DNA from: Grifola frondosa
Lineage: Eukaryota > Basidiomycota > Agaricomycetes > Polyporales > Grifolaceae
NCBI GenBank assembly: GCA_001683735.1
Contig: LUGG01000004.1
Coordinates: 1,240,001-1,304,000 of the forward strand
Direction: 5' to 3'
DNA length: 64,000 nt
The notes under the pieces: generated by a model
Databases searched by the model: none
What the model saw: only the letters and a program-made list of their open reading frames with translations
What the model was told of the DNA's origin: nothing
Program-made: the position numbers and the translations under genes
Shown here: one piece after another, positions 13,270 to 23,730 of the stretch
Position numbering within the stretch: position 1 is the first letter of the stretch
How the letters are laid out: every line of letters begins with the position of its first letter

Positions 13270-14820
13270 TTACAATAACCTATAAAGATTCGAGAGCATA
13301 AGGTGAGACAGAAAGACAATGAGCAACGAATACATGGGCGTGAAGTCACCGGTATATATGCGAACGAAGAAAGCGGTATTCACGCAAACAGTTCCGTCCA
13401 AAACCGTGAGACTGAGCTTCAGCGCGACACGCCGCGATAAGACATCGTTCAATATTTCGCGTAGGCGGAGCCTGCTTGGAGGTTCAAGAATAAGTACACC
13501 ACGAATGCAGTAGATTCTAATATGTCAACGCACCAGAAGACCTCTGGTACGGGCTGCAGTATTTCATATATCCCGCGAACGCAGCTTGCGCATCCTTGAA
13601 GAGCGTACCCAACAGCGTTATCTCTTCTGGCGTCAAGGAGCCATCTTCCATCTTCCAGTCGACCTGATCGAAGCCCAATTTCTCTCCATCCGTTATTTTT
13701 TGTGCGACAGTCTCCCGCCACCTCCTCCACACTGCTGTTTTGTTCGGGATAAGATCCTCGAGCTGTTCTTCCAAATTGACAGGCCTGAGCACAAGCATGA
13801 CAAAACGGCCATAGCCGTCCTCGTTCCAGCAGAAATTTCCTGAGAATGGGACGTGCGAGAACCTCATTGATCAAAATGTCCCGTTGTATCTTCTCCTCGA
13901 GCGAAGAGAGATAGGAGTTGTACATCCAGGACACAGCGAGTGAGGTCACGAACATGATTTGGCCGGAGAGCTTGCCTTGAGGTACGAGGAGAAGCTGCGC
14001 CAAAAACTGGGCAAGCAACAACATGGAGCAGAGCCCGATGTTGTTGTACTGAGGTTCGCTCGCGAACCTGAGGGAGAATTTCCCCTGGTAATTGAATTCA
14101 CGGCGCCTTCTTCGCCCTTGAGGATGACGAGGTCATGTTCGCCTTCCAGGAAACCGTCTCCGCGCGGCGAACCTTGAGCATGATCAGGATGATCGAAAGT
14201 GAAACGCCCCGTGCCGATGACCAAACAGGATAAGCCACTGCTCACGATGCCGAGCAGGATCATGGAAAATGAGTACCAGTCGCGAAACGCTGCACATGCA
14301 ACACAGGTGCCCACGCTGACGGCAATCGGAATGGTGGCAGCCAACGTCGAATACATCCTGGGCAGCGAATTCGGGTACTCCATGCACGCCGGCTGGTAGG
14401 GGAGTTCTGCGATCGTGACGCCCACAGGTGTCGTCCTCCTTCCTTCTATCTCGACCTCAGGTTTCATCTCCTTACACTCCTGCAAAAATAGGTGGCCCAG
14501 ATGGCCGGTCTTTGATATGACCGTGCCCGAGAGCGCAGCTCTGTATTTGGGCCCCTTGGTTCCATCCAGCCCAAACAACACGGCAGGGTTGACATTGGGG
14601 CCAGGATATATGCCATCCCAGAATCGCGACTTGGCCAGCTGGCCGTATCGTTTCCCGATCTCGTAACTCCCGGGAGAATTGTACCAACCCACCACTTCCT
14701 CCCTTCATACACATGCACCGTCGCCATTGCGGAGACGGCGACGTCGCCACCAAATAATCCAGCGACGCCGGAGGCATCTAACGTAAACTTTGAGCTTTGA
14801 GGCCGACCGTTCCTTAACAT
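13270..14820 (-). CDS. Uncharacterised multi-pass membrane protein, tandem family copy A
   Basis: First of three tandem paralogues. The shared order is a FTLDASGVAGLFGGDVAVSAMATVHVYEG head, then WWGWYNSPGSYEIGKRYGQLAKSRFWDGIYPGPNVNPAVLFGLDG, then TGHLGHLFLQECKEMKP and GRRTTPVGVTIAEL. Two close hydrophobic stretches follow (VSVGTCVACAAFRDWYSFSMILLGIVSSGLSCLVIG), then QFLAQLLLVPQGKLSGQIMFVTSLAVSWMYNSYL, a cytosolic-looking NLEEQLEDLIPNKTAVWRRWRETVA block and a final hydrophobic tail. Four missing bases are needed to keep one frame: near 14690 (GGGG), 14080 (GGGGAAA), 13828 (GGG) and 13803 (TTTTT). At each point the fourth paralogue or copy B shows the longer form. I do not recognise a named domain. 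The C-terminal exon beyond about 13545 is less certain. Confidence 0.62.
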
Positions 14821-15528
14821 TGTCGTCAGATTGTGTTAATAGGCGACCAAGATAGACTGGAGAGTGATTTTCAGACAAGGAAAGGGACGGAGGTGGGCGC
14901 GAATGTAAAGTTACACGCGTTTCATGCGTGGGCTTTATGTACCATCGCATAGCCTTCCAATCGGCATAGCCTTGCAATCGAAGCGTCTGCATGTGTGGCC
15001 ACTTGTCATAATAGAGTTTCAATGCTTCTCGGCGCCGTAACATCGCCACAGTTTGGCCACCGTCGGCACTCAACTCACCTGGCTCACTTACAACTCGATT
15101 ACAGCTCGGTTCTATTCCAGGTGTCACTCGAGCGCGGAGCTTTTCTCAGCACAGAAGATGCAACGCCACCGTTGCCAAACGTTAAACCCTTGAACTGCAC
15201 AGCCTGCTGCTGCAGCTGAACGCCACTGATTGAGGTGATACAAGGTATACGACCAAGATACGATGGATATAGTATTGAATAACAGGCATGTTCAGCCGTC
15301 GCTTACATTTCCCTCAGAAATAATCTCCAACAGTGCTTAAGAGATTTTTTTCGTACCTCATACGTCGCCAATCCGGCTGAAGGGGCCTGTGTGAGGCATC
15401 CGGTATTCCGAATGTCTTATATTCGGGACTGAGGCTCTGTCGCGTCAGTGCTGAACGATGATAAAAGTGATCAATATTGACAGCATGATGAGAGTCCGGA
15501 TGTCCAAAGACGTGAAGGTATTCTCATG
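14821..15528. other. Spacer between family copies A and B
   Basis: About 700 bases upstream of copy A and downstream of copy B. Short open frames exist on both strands but none has conserved features. It probably holds the promoter of copy A and the 3' UTR of copy B. Confidence 0.5.
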
Positions 15529-16954
15529 TCAGATAAGGAAGGCAGTGCAGGCAGCTTGCCCCAAAAATGCGAATATCCATTGAATAGGCACCGTCCAGAT
15601 TATGTTATCGTGCGCTCGTCGTAACCTCTTCCCTACAGTGGACAGTGGTTAGGCAGCGCTGATGAGATTCTTGACAGTTTGACATACCTGTATGTGCCTT
15701 GCATAGCCTGCAAAAGCCTCTTCTGCATCCGTGTACAGCGTATTCAGGAGTGTCATATCTTTCTTCGTGAGTCCAATTTCTGGATTCCTATCGATCAGAT
15801 CAAATTCCAGAGGCTCGTCTTTCTCGATCTTTCCAGCTACAACCTCCCTCCATTTTGCCCACACCGGCGTCTTATTCGGTATGAGGTTCTCTAGCTGCTC
15901 CTCGAGGTTGGAGGGTTTCAACACGAGCAAGGCGAAAACGACCGCAGCCGTTCTCGTTCCCAGCTGGAACTTCCGCATCGATGGCTCCCCCAACTTTAGC
16001 ACCTCTTTCACCAGAATATCCCTCTGCACCTGCTCCAGATCCAACGACGCGAGATAGGAATTGTACAGCCAAGATGTGTGAGCGACGCTAGGAACATGAT
16101 TTGGCCGAAGAGAGTGCCTTGTGGAATGAGGAGCAGCTGTGCCAGAAACTGTATGGTCAACAGTACTGAGCACAGCCCGATGTTGTGGTATTGGGTTCGC
16201 TCTTGAATCGAAGAGCGAACCGTCCCCTCGTTATCGAATTGACTGCACTTTCTGTCCCGAGGAGTATGATGAAGTCATTGTCTACTTCCAAGAACCCGTC
16301 GCCGTCCGGCGCCCCCTCCGCTGGGATAGGATGGCTGAAGGTGAATTTCCCGAGCCAAGCACGAGGCACGACAAACCGCTGCTCACTATTCCTAGGAGGA
16401 TCATCGAGAAGCAGAACCAGTCTCGGAAGTATCCGCACGCAGCGGCGGTGCCAAAGCTGACTATGGTGGGATGCTCGCTAGCAAAGATGACCAGGTTCTG
16501 AGCAACCTGGGGTTCTGGTGTTTGGGTGGATCGTAGTGAAGCTCCGCGACGGTAACGCCCACCGGAGTCGTTCTTCTCCCCTTCACTATAACGGGCTTCA
16601 AATCCTTGCATTCCTGTGAAAATAGGTACGCCAAGTGACCCGTCTTTGCCATGACGGTACCTGACCGCGAAGCTATGTACCTAGGACCGTCACCCCCATC
16701 CAATCCAAAGAGGACAGCAGGGTCAACATTGGGTCCCGGATACAGGCCATCCCAAAAGCGTGTTGCCCGAGTCTGCCGTATTGCTTCGCGATCTCGTAAC
16801 TCCCTGGGGAGTTGTACCAGCCGCGCCACTTTCTTCCTTCGTAGACGTGTACTGTCGCCATAGCTTGGACAGCTACGTCTCCACCGAAGAAACCTGCTAC
16901 GCCAGAAGAGTCGAGTGAGAACGATGTATCTTGCAACGGGACCCGCCTCGTCAT
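15529..16954 (-). CDS. Uncharacterised multi-pass membrane protein, tandem family copy B
   Basis: Second tandem copy, with the same layout as copy A. The head reads SFSLDSSGVAGFFGGDVAVQAMATVHVYEGRKW, then GWYNSPGSYEIAKQYGRL, FWDGLYPGPNVDPAVLFGLDG, GTVMAKTGHLAYLFSQECKDLKP and GRRTTPVGVTVAEL. After the paired hydrophobic segments and a YNSYLASLDLEQVQRDILVKEVL stretch comes NLEEQLENLIPNKTPVWAKWREVVAGKIE. A last intron (GTATGT, acceptor before RLRRAHDNIIW) leads to a hydrophobic C-terminus, WTVPIQWIFAFLGQ, with its stop at 15529. At least five single-base losses break the frame, near 16760, 16472, 16350, 16188 and 16090, several of them in C or A runs. Start chosen at the ATG (16954) closest to the conserved head; an earlier in-frame start is possible. 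Confidence 0.63.
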
Positions 16955-17764
16955 TGGAGATATTACCGAAGGAGAAGGTGAACGATACAATGGGAGTCAA
17001 TGCGTATTAACGAACATTCGAGCGCTAGGATCCCTGCTGTAGGTTGCAACACGGAGCACATGTAGGTAGCGTCTGTGCAATGAGTAACAAGGTTGCGTTG
17101 AGTTTGATGGTTCCAGAGTGTTATGGATGACCTTCGACATGCCACTTGAGGCACGGTGGGGCTCGATGGGGCTTTGCAGATACGGTTCAAGGAGCGTGTC
17201 TATGAATCCACAGTCAGCCAAGCAAAGACAACGCTTAAGGCAAACACCTCACCCCCAATGCGCGAATCCAGGTGCATGACGGACACTCGAGTTTTATTTC
17301 ATGTTGCTGCGAACTGATCCAGTAGTATTTGCAGGAGACAGGCATGATTAATGCTTCTTGTGCCATTTGTCGAAGTAGACGTTCCAGGTGGCCCTTAAAT
17401 CGGTCCGGACGTATGCAATCAATCAGCCACTTCTATGCGGGCATAACCAAGCGACATACTCGTGGTGTTCAGAGGAGAGCCTGGTGGTTTGTAAAACCTC
17501 GGTCCAAGAGTCATATGGAAAAGATATCCCATTGCGATCTCAGGAGAACATCATACTTAATTAACTTATCGTAACCGAGCTTGAAAACTAGTCAAGTCTG
17601 CAGAGATCAGCATAGGAAAGACTCGTCCGACAAACAGCCTCAGAGATCCAGATGAGACTGAGAATCAACTTTTGATAAATATGAATCGTACCTCGTCGTT
17701 TGCCTGAGAACGGTTATCAATCATTGCTAGCCATACGGTGAACGATACTAAATACAAGGAGCAT
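16955..17764. other. Spacer between family copies B and C
   Basis: About 800 bases between the start of copy B and the end of copy C. No conserved coding signal was recognised. It is presumed to hold the promoter of copy B. Confidence 0.45.
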
Positions 17765-19224
17765 TCAAACCAGCTTGAGTATCAGGACAACCCGACAAGG
17801 TATAAAGGTGGTGGTTGTCGGCAGTGATGTCAATATCCATGGGGAGCCTGCAGCTGTCGAAGCCGCTGAGGACACGTACGGATCCAGAGCGTTAGGTACT
17901 ATCATTTGCATTCTTGTGATAGATATTAGTCAGGCGGAACTCAATGAGAATTTGTTGGGGTTCGACATACCTTTGATGCTGCAAATAAGATCTATACCCC
18001 ATTGTCGCATCACCATACAGCGTACGGAGCAACTCATCATCAGCAATCCCCGCGAAATCCATCTGGTCGAAAACGAAGGGTTCCGAATTGACGATCTTAC
18101 GCGCCACAGTCTCCCTCCACTTCCTCCATACATGCGTCTTGTTTGGCAACAGCTGCTCCAGCTGGTCCTCGACGTTTATGGGTTTCAAAACAAGCGTGAC
18201 AAGGACAACAGCGGCTGTCCTCGTTCCCAGCTCATACTTCCGCACCGATGGCCGCCCAACACCTCATTCACCAACATGTGCTCTGCACCTGCTCTGTATC
18301 CAGCGACGCGAGGTAGCAATTATAAATCCAAGAAGCGGCGAGAGATGATAAAAACATTATCTGGCCAAAGAGTGTGCCTTGGGGTATGAGGAGTAACTGT
18401 GCCAAAAACTGCATAGTCAATAGCATCGAGCAGCACCCAATAAGGTGGTATCGTGGTTCACCCCGAACCTTAGATAAAAATGCCCCCTCGTGAGCGAGTT
18501 GACCATGCCTTCCGATCCAAGGAGTACCACAAAGTCTCTCGAACTCTCCAAAAACCCATTGCCGTTAGGCGCCCCTTTTGCAGGGTTGGGATGGGTGAAG
18601 GTGAATTTACCCGAGCCGAGCACCAAACATGATAGTCCGCTGCTGATGATCCCGAGGAGAATCATGAAACCACAGAACCAATCTCGGAAATAACAACACG
18701 TCCACGAGGTTACGAAGCTGACTGTGATAGGAATGACAGAGAACAGTGAAGAGTACGTCTTCAGTAACTTCGGATGCGATTCGATATTTGGAGATTCATC
18801 TCCAAGCTCCGCGATCGAATGCGTATCGGAGTTGTCTTCCTCCCTCCCGCGTCAATTGCGACTGTTAGCTCCTTGCAATGTTGTAGGAAGAGGTAGGCCA
18901 AATGACCTGTCTGCGGCATGACAGTGCCCGAATGCGCCGCTACGTATTGAGGACCAGCCTGTCCGTCTAGTCCGAACAAGACGGCTGGGTCAACGTTGGG
19001 TCCCGGGTATAGACCGTCCCAAAATCGTGATGCTGCTAGTCTACCATATTGTTTGGCGATCTCGTAACTCCCAGGCGAGTTGTACCAACCGCGCCACCTT
19101 CTTCCTTGGTAGAGATGTACGGTTGTCATGGCCTGCACGGCTACATCACACCAAAGAAGCCGGCTACCCCAGAGGAGTCGAGCGAGAAGAGTGATGAGTT
19201 CCTCGAGAAGATCTGGCTCGGCAT
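17765..19224 (-). CDS. Uncharacterised multi-pass membrane protein, tandem family copy C
   Basis: Third tandem copy. The start at 19224 gives MPSQIFSRNSSLFSLDSSGVAGFFG. Just after, GGTGTGATG lacks one G relative to the GGTGGxGAxG of its paralogues (about 19146). In the next frame the gene continues with GRRWRGWYNSPGSYEIAKQYGRLAASRFWDGLYPGPNVDPAVLFGLDG and TGHLAYLFLQHCKELT. Then come MILLGIISSGLSCLVLGSGKFTFTHPNPAKGAPNGNGFLE and PINVEDQLEQLLPNKTHVWRKWRETVARKIV. The region around 18800-18690 and 18300-18450 needs further frame changes. The C-terminal exon beyond the GTATGT donor near 17966 is uncertain, so the end at 17765 is an estimate. It could be a pseudogene, but the lesion type is the same as in nearby housekeeping genes. 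Confidence 0.55.
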
Positions 19225-20326
19225 TATGAGGATGAATTGCAAATGGAAAAGAGTGCGAAAACTTTTGGAGTTAATGCATTTCGACAGACTTTTGAGGTCT
19301 GCGAGTCCCTCGTCGCGCGGTACATTGTGGATTACATGTGGAAAACCTGTGTGTGACAATGCGTTGAGGGTAAGGTGGGTATTGAAGATCGCATTGGTGA
19401 AGTGCCACCACCCAGAATGCTCCGCGTCATAAGATGAACTTCGATCACAATCGCGACTGATGGAAAAGGAACAGATTCGACTGCGTCCGACCACGGCGAG
19501 TGATCCGTATAGCACGAGAACGTCTGAAATGACGTAGTTAGTCTCATAATGACCACACGATGCAATATTGTTCATTCACTTGCTTGAATAAGGGCTCCTT
19601 CGAAGGCCATGTCACCGGGATTCATCGGTCCCATGTTTCTGGTTCACGAAATCAACGCCTGGGTGATTTTTTGGATAGCTGTGCAGGCGAGAAAGTATAA
19701 CACATACCGGGAGATCACCACAAGTAGTACACGGCCCATTCATACAAACCGGAAGACCGATACAGAGAAGTCTGTCGAAGCATACAAAGAAGGTACGTTG
19801 CACTGCCAAGTCATGTCAAATGCAGACGCTCAAGGACACTGCAAGTTCTCCGTATTGGCGCGAGGCATGACTGACGCTCATAAGTAGCAGACAGAGTGGA
19901 TCTGTGATGTTGGGAAGAACAAGGCGATGAACCTGGGAGTTAAGGTTCAAGACGACATGAATCAAGGAGGATGCGACTTCAAGAACAACCGTGGTCGGAT
20001 CCAGCGTCTCTCCAGAAGACCAGTAATGGCGCGGAAATTTATTTGGCTTGCTTCCAACAGTGGTATGAACAGGTTTGGGCGAGGCAATGGAGAGGCTTCA
20101 TGTACTGAGAAGTTCGATTCTTTGCTATGACGGAGCGCTGGTTAAACGCTGAACATGCGCAAGAGGCGGAGCCATCAGTAAACGACATGCCATACTATTG
20201 GATCGCACATCTGGACAAGAGCTGCACCACAGGCTCATCAGGAGACGACCCGCCCCGGGCCGTTACAGTCGTGCTGGAATATGAGGATAATATACATCTA
20301 ACATACAGTCAATGTCCGTGGGCATC
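19225..20326. other. Intergenic region, nothing recognised
   Basis: Eleven hundred bases between copy C and the Nudix gene. A frame at 19609-19887 (+) opens with a hydrophobic stretch (FLVHEINAWVIFWIAVQA) but has no recognisable family, and the codons give no support. Treated as non-coding. Confidence 0.4.
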
Positions 20327-21411
20327 TTACAGCGTCTTCTGTTGGAGACTTTCTGAAAGGGAGAAACCAGAGGCAATGTGAGAGAGTCTAGCATCGATAA
20401 CGAAACCCTACATGTCGAAATTATAGCGTATTCGGTTGAGAGGATGCACGTGTAGAAATATATATCACTCACCCTCTTCTCGTATTCTAAAATAGACAAG
20501 GTCCCTTAGAGATGTTAAAATTGCAAATTTGACACAACCTGCCTTTAAATTCTGAAGTTAATTGAGAAATTGGCACGATTCGCGCAGTAATGAATTCTCC
20601 AGGATCTAATTTCTGTCTGGGCATTTCAAGGTGGTGCGGAAAAGGCACGTCGACAATGGCCAGCTTCATGGTGGCATTCGTCATCCCTGAAGGAAAAAAA
20701 AAATCCAGTTACAAAGGGTCCCAGATAAATGATCACAATCGAACAGACCTGGATCGGAAACGAGAAGCGGAGACATGTCTATGACTTTGTGTGCTTTGAA
20801 ACCGGTTTCTTCCTCGAGCTCACGAATTGCAGTCTGTTCTGCAGTTTCTCCGTCATCAACAAGGCCTAAAAGATGTTAACATAAACCGGCATGCAGGTGT
20901 TATTATCTCCAAGCACCTGCAGGAAGTTCTGTGAAAGTGGAGATTACGCGGGCATAGCAGTTGTAATCTCAAGAATACTTGCCAACAACGTATTTTGCCA
21001 CAGCCGGGCGATATTGTTCGATAATTATGGTGGATGGCGGAAATGCGCCGGACTCGGAACGCAGAAGGGCCAAGATTGCGACAGCTGTTGAAGACTACTT
21101 GATATTCTCGAGCGTCTGGATGAAAAGGCTTCGTGCTAACCATCCAATCCTGAAGAGCCTCTTGTTGTTCTTTCTGCGGCTTCCCACACCCTCTGGAGGG
21201 CGCCCTCAGCCAATGAAACCAAAAAATCAGTCTTGTCAATTCATGTCACACCTCTTTGCCTGTGGGGTCACTCCAGCGAATCTTTTTCAAAGCAACCCAT
21301 CTGAATGCCGACGCCTCCAGTAAACCTGGCTCAGGAGGATGAATTGGTCCATGCTCACTTAGCGTCCTCTGAGGACAGATCCTCTGTGGACAATACTTTC
21401 GGATGCGACAT
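20327..21411 (-). CDS. YSA1: Nudix hydrolase, ADP-ribose pyrophosphatase (YSA1-like)
   Basis: Hydrolyses ADP-ribose and related nucleoside diphosphate sugars to AMP. The start at 21411 (MSHPKVLSTEDLSSEDAK) matches fungal YSA1 N-termini, and an intron then joins WVALKKIRWSDPTGKE. Exons continue RVWEAAERTTR, DAVAILALLRSESGAF, IIIEQYRPAVAKYVV, then ELPAG from a 12-base exon (20917-20928). The full Nudix box follows: G-LVDDG-E-TAEQTAI-RELEEETGF. The C-terminus is FKEYEKRGFVIDARLSHIASGFSL with the stop at 20327. Two of its introns start with GC rather than GT (donors at 20983 and 20542), and the frame is intact only with those choices. About 220-230 residues, normal for the family. Its 289-bp upstream spacer is shared with MDH. 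Confidence 0.86.
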
Positions 21412-21700
21412 ACTGCGTGCTGCGAGTGTGATATGTCGTCGCGAGAAAACAACAGAAAACCTGCAAGGAAGAGCTCGGAGGAACGGAGGAAACATGTGTA
21501 AATGGAGCCCCACGGGGAGGCCGTCCCCTCCGGCCGTCCCCTCCGGCCGTCATTAACCCATCCCGGACCCGATAGGAGCCGAAAATATCGATCACGTGCA
21601 TTCAGCTATATTCCGCAATTTAAGGAAAACTCCAGTGCGAGTCCATCTACAGTACTCTTCTGATCTCCTATCCATCTCCTATCATTCCCCTATAGTCGCC
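21412..21700. promoter_or_regulatory. Divergent Nudix / MDH promoter with TCACGTG site
   Basis: The spacer between the Nudix (-) and malate dehydrogenase (+) start codons holds an ATCACGTGC element at 21591-21599. It also holds a GC-rich 13-bp tandem repeat at 21519-21551. Observed sequence only; co-regulation is inferred. Confidence 0.45.
21519..21551. repeat. 13-bp GC-rich direct repeat, about 2.5 copies
   Basis: The unit GGCCGTCCCCTCC repeats head-to-tail at 21519-21531 and 21532-21544, followed by a partial third copy to 21551. It lies inside the Nudix/MDH divergent promoter. Confidence 0.9.
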
Positions 21701-23203
21701 ATGGTCAAAGCTGTTGTTCTCGGTGCTGCAGGTAACGATATTATAACCGTTCGTGGGTGGTGTGCTTGCTCACAATTTTGCCAGGCGGTATTGGCCAACC
21801 TTTGGCTCTGCTCCTCAAGTCCAACCCATTGGTCACGGAGGTGCATACCGGCCCTCTTGTTCATGTATAAGTCCAGATCTCTAAATCCGAATAGCTGGGC
21901 TTGTTCGATATCGTGAACACGCCCGGAGTCGCTGCAGATCTCTCCCACATCTCCACCCTGCGAAGGTGGAAGGTTTCCTGCCTCCGGATGATGGATTGAA
22001 GAAGGCTCTGGCTGGCGCGGACATCGTCGTGATCCCCGCTGGTGTACCCAGGAAGCCTGGCGTAAGTGGAATCTACGCATCTCGCTGCTCTGTCGGCTCA
22101 TGATCTATTTGTAGATGACGAGGTAAGGCTACGATCTTGCGATGTACTACGATTACTGAACGCGTCCTTCAATCCAGAGATGATCTGTTCAAGGTGATCT
22201 TCATGTATCGTTCCAAGTGAGGGCGCGCACTGACCTCTCTCAGATCAATGCTGGCATTGTCTGTGACCTCGCTACTGGCATCGCGACCACCGCACCTAAG
22301 GCCTTTGTCTTGGTGATTGTCCAACCCTGTAAACTCCACTGTTCCCATCGTTGCAGATTTTCAAGAAGCACGGCGTGTTTGACCCCAAACGGTGAGATTC
22401 GTGCCATTGCAAGGCACGTTGGTGATGGTGATCTTACATATATGGTGTCGTAGCCTCTTCGGTGTGACCACCCTCGACGTTGTCCGCGCGTCCACGTTTG
22501 TCTCTGAGATTCTCGGTGATTTCAAGCTGGCGCCCTCTGTTGTGGTGCCCGTTGTTGGCGGCCACAGCGGTGTCACGGTCCGTCATCGCATCGATTGGTT
22601 TGTATGGTTCTTCTAATGTTATTTTTGTTCATGCAGATCGTCCCCCTCCTGTCCCAGTCATCCCACCCTCTTCCTTCCGGCTTCGCACAGTCCGATCTGG
22701 AGGCGCTCACCAAGCGCGTCCAATTCGGCGGAGATGAGGTTGTCAAGGCCAAGGGCGGCGCGGGCTCCGCGACGCTCTCCATGGCGTACGCTGGTGCCGA
22801 GTTCGCTGCGAAGATCCTGAGGGCGCTGAACGGCGAGAAGGGCCTCGTTGCACCCAGCTTTGTCAATCTCGCTTCTGACCCCGCGGGCGGCGAGGCGCTT
22901 AAAAAGGAGATTGGCAAGGACCTCGACTACTTCTCGGCACCCATTGAGCTCGGGGTGCGTAGTCCCGCCCATCAAAGTCATTGTGGCTGTGTGCTCACGA
23001 GTTTTCCGATAGCCCGAGGGTGTCGTCAAGATCAACTCGCTGGGCAAGCTCACTGACTTCGAGAAGGGCCTTGTCCAGGCTGCTGTCCCCGAGTTGGAGG
23101 GCAACATCGACAAGGTGCGTCAATCTTATCTGAGCCAATTTCACGGATCATAACATTTCCATTTGAATAGGGTGTCGCCTTCATCCAGTCGCCCAAGCTC
23201 TAA
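21701..23203 (+). CDS. MDH: Malate dehydrogenase, NAD-dependent
   Basis: Interconverts malate and oxaloacetate with NAD. The start at 21701 gives [11 protein letters not shown], and the first intron is followed by [18 protein letters not shown]. Further marks are [57 protein letters not shown] and the catalytic GGHSGVT. The end is [10 protein letters not shown] with the stop at 23201-23203. There is no presequence, so it is the cytosolic or peroxisomal type; the last three residues PKL are only a weak match to a peroxisomal signal. Three indels interrupt the frame: a missing C near 21957 (ISTP), an extra G near 22319 (before SNPVN), and two missing bases near 22356 (AEIF). For an essential enzyme with all motifs preserved, sequencing error is the simplest explanation. 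Confidence 0.93.
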
Positions 23204-23730
23204 GCGGTTCAGAGAAGAAGTAAGAAGATTAGAAGAGACCTTCGAACGGCTCTCGTTGATGTATTCGAAGAAGTTGTAAATATAAGCTACGACATGCAGC
23301 GCTCGAAAGTCTCGATATCAACCGTGCGTGTGCTCCGGATCACCTTTGGGCTTGTGGCATCAATTTTGGCACACGACAACATTGTGATCGACGAAGCAGT
23401 TCATAAATGACAACCTCGGTGCAAATAATGGCGGAGCACTTCAATAACCTTCGGACTGGTGAATGCCATAGGCGATTATGCGTGCAGAATTCTGCCTCGT
23501 AACAGATCCAAACTAATTTCCGCCTGAATTTACATATTTCTATGCATACAACCAAGCCACTATAGATTTCGGGATTGTACTGTACTGAACCAAGTAGTAT
23601 AAGCTGAGATAGCAATGAACCACAACATCCATGTACCATTGCATTGCGATTCTCGCATGCATATCTGTTTTGTGGTCAACACGACATTGACGAGAAAGAT
23701 AATATAAAACAAACGAGACCAATATACCCC
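23204..23730. other. Convergent spacer, MDH / DUF6533
   Basis: About 530 AT-rich bases between two converging stop codons. Only 3'-UTR-like sequence is visible. Confidence 0.6.

Noticed and set aside
17765..19224. Treating family copies A-C as fragments of many small genes
   Set aside because: Motif order is identical across copies and with intact copy D, so each locus is one gene split by single-base losses.
19609..19887. 92-codon plus-strand frame with a hydrophobic start
   Set aside because: No homologous features, no intron-exon logic and no conserved neighbours; could be chance in AT-balanced sequence.
21702..23203. Calling MDH a pseudogene because of three indels
   Set aside because: Every catalytic and cofactor motif and every splice site is preserved; random decay would not spare them.
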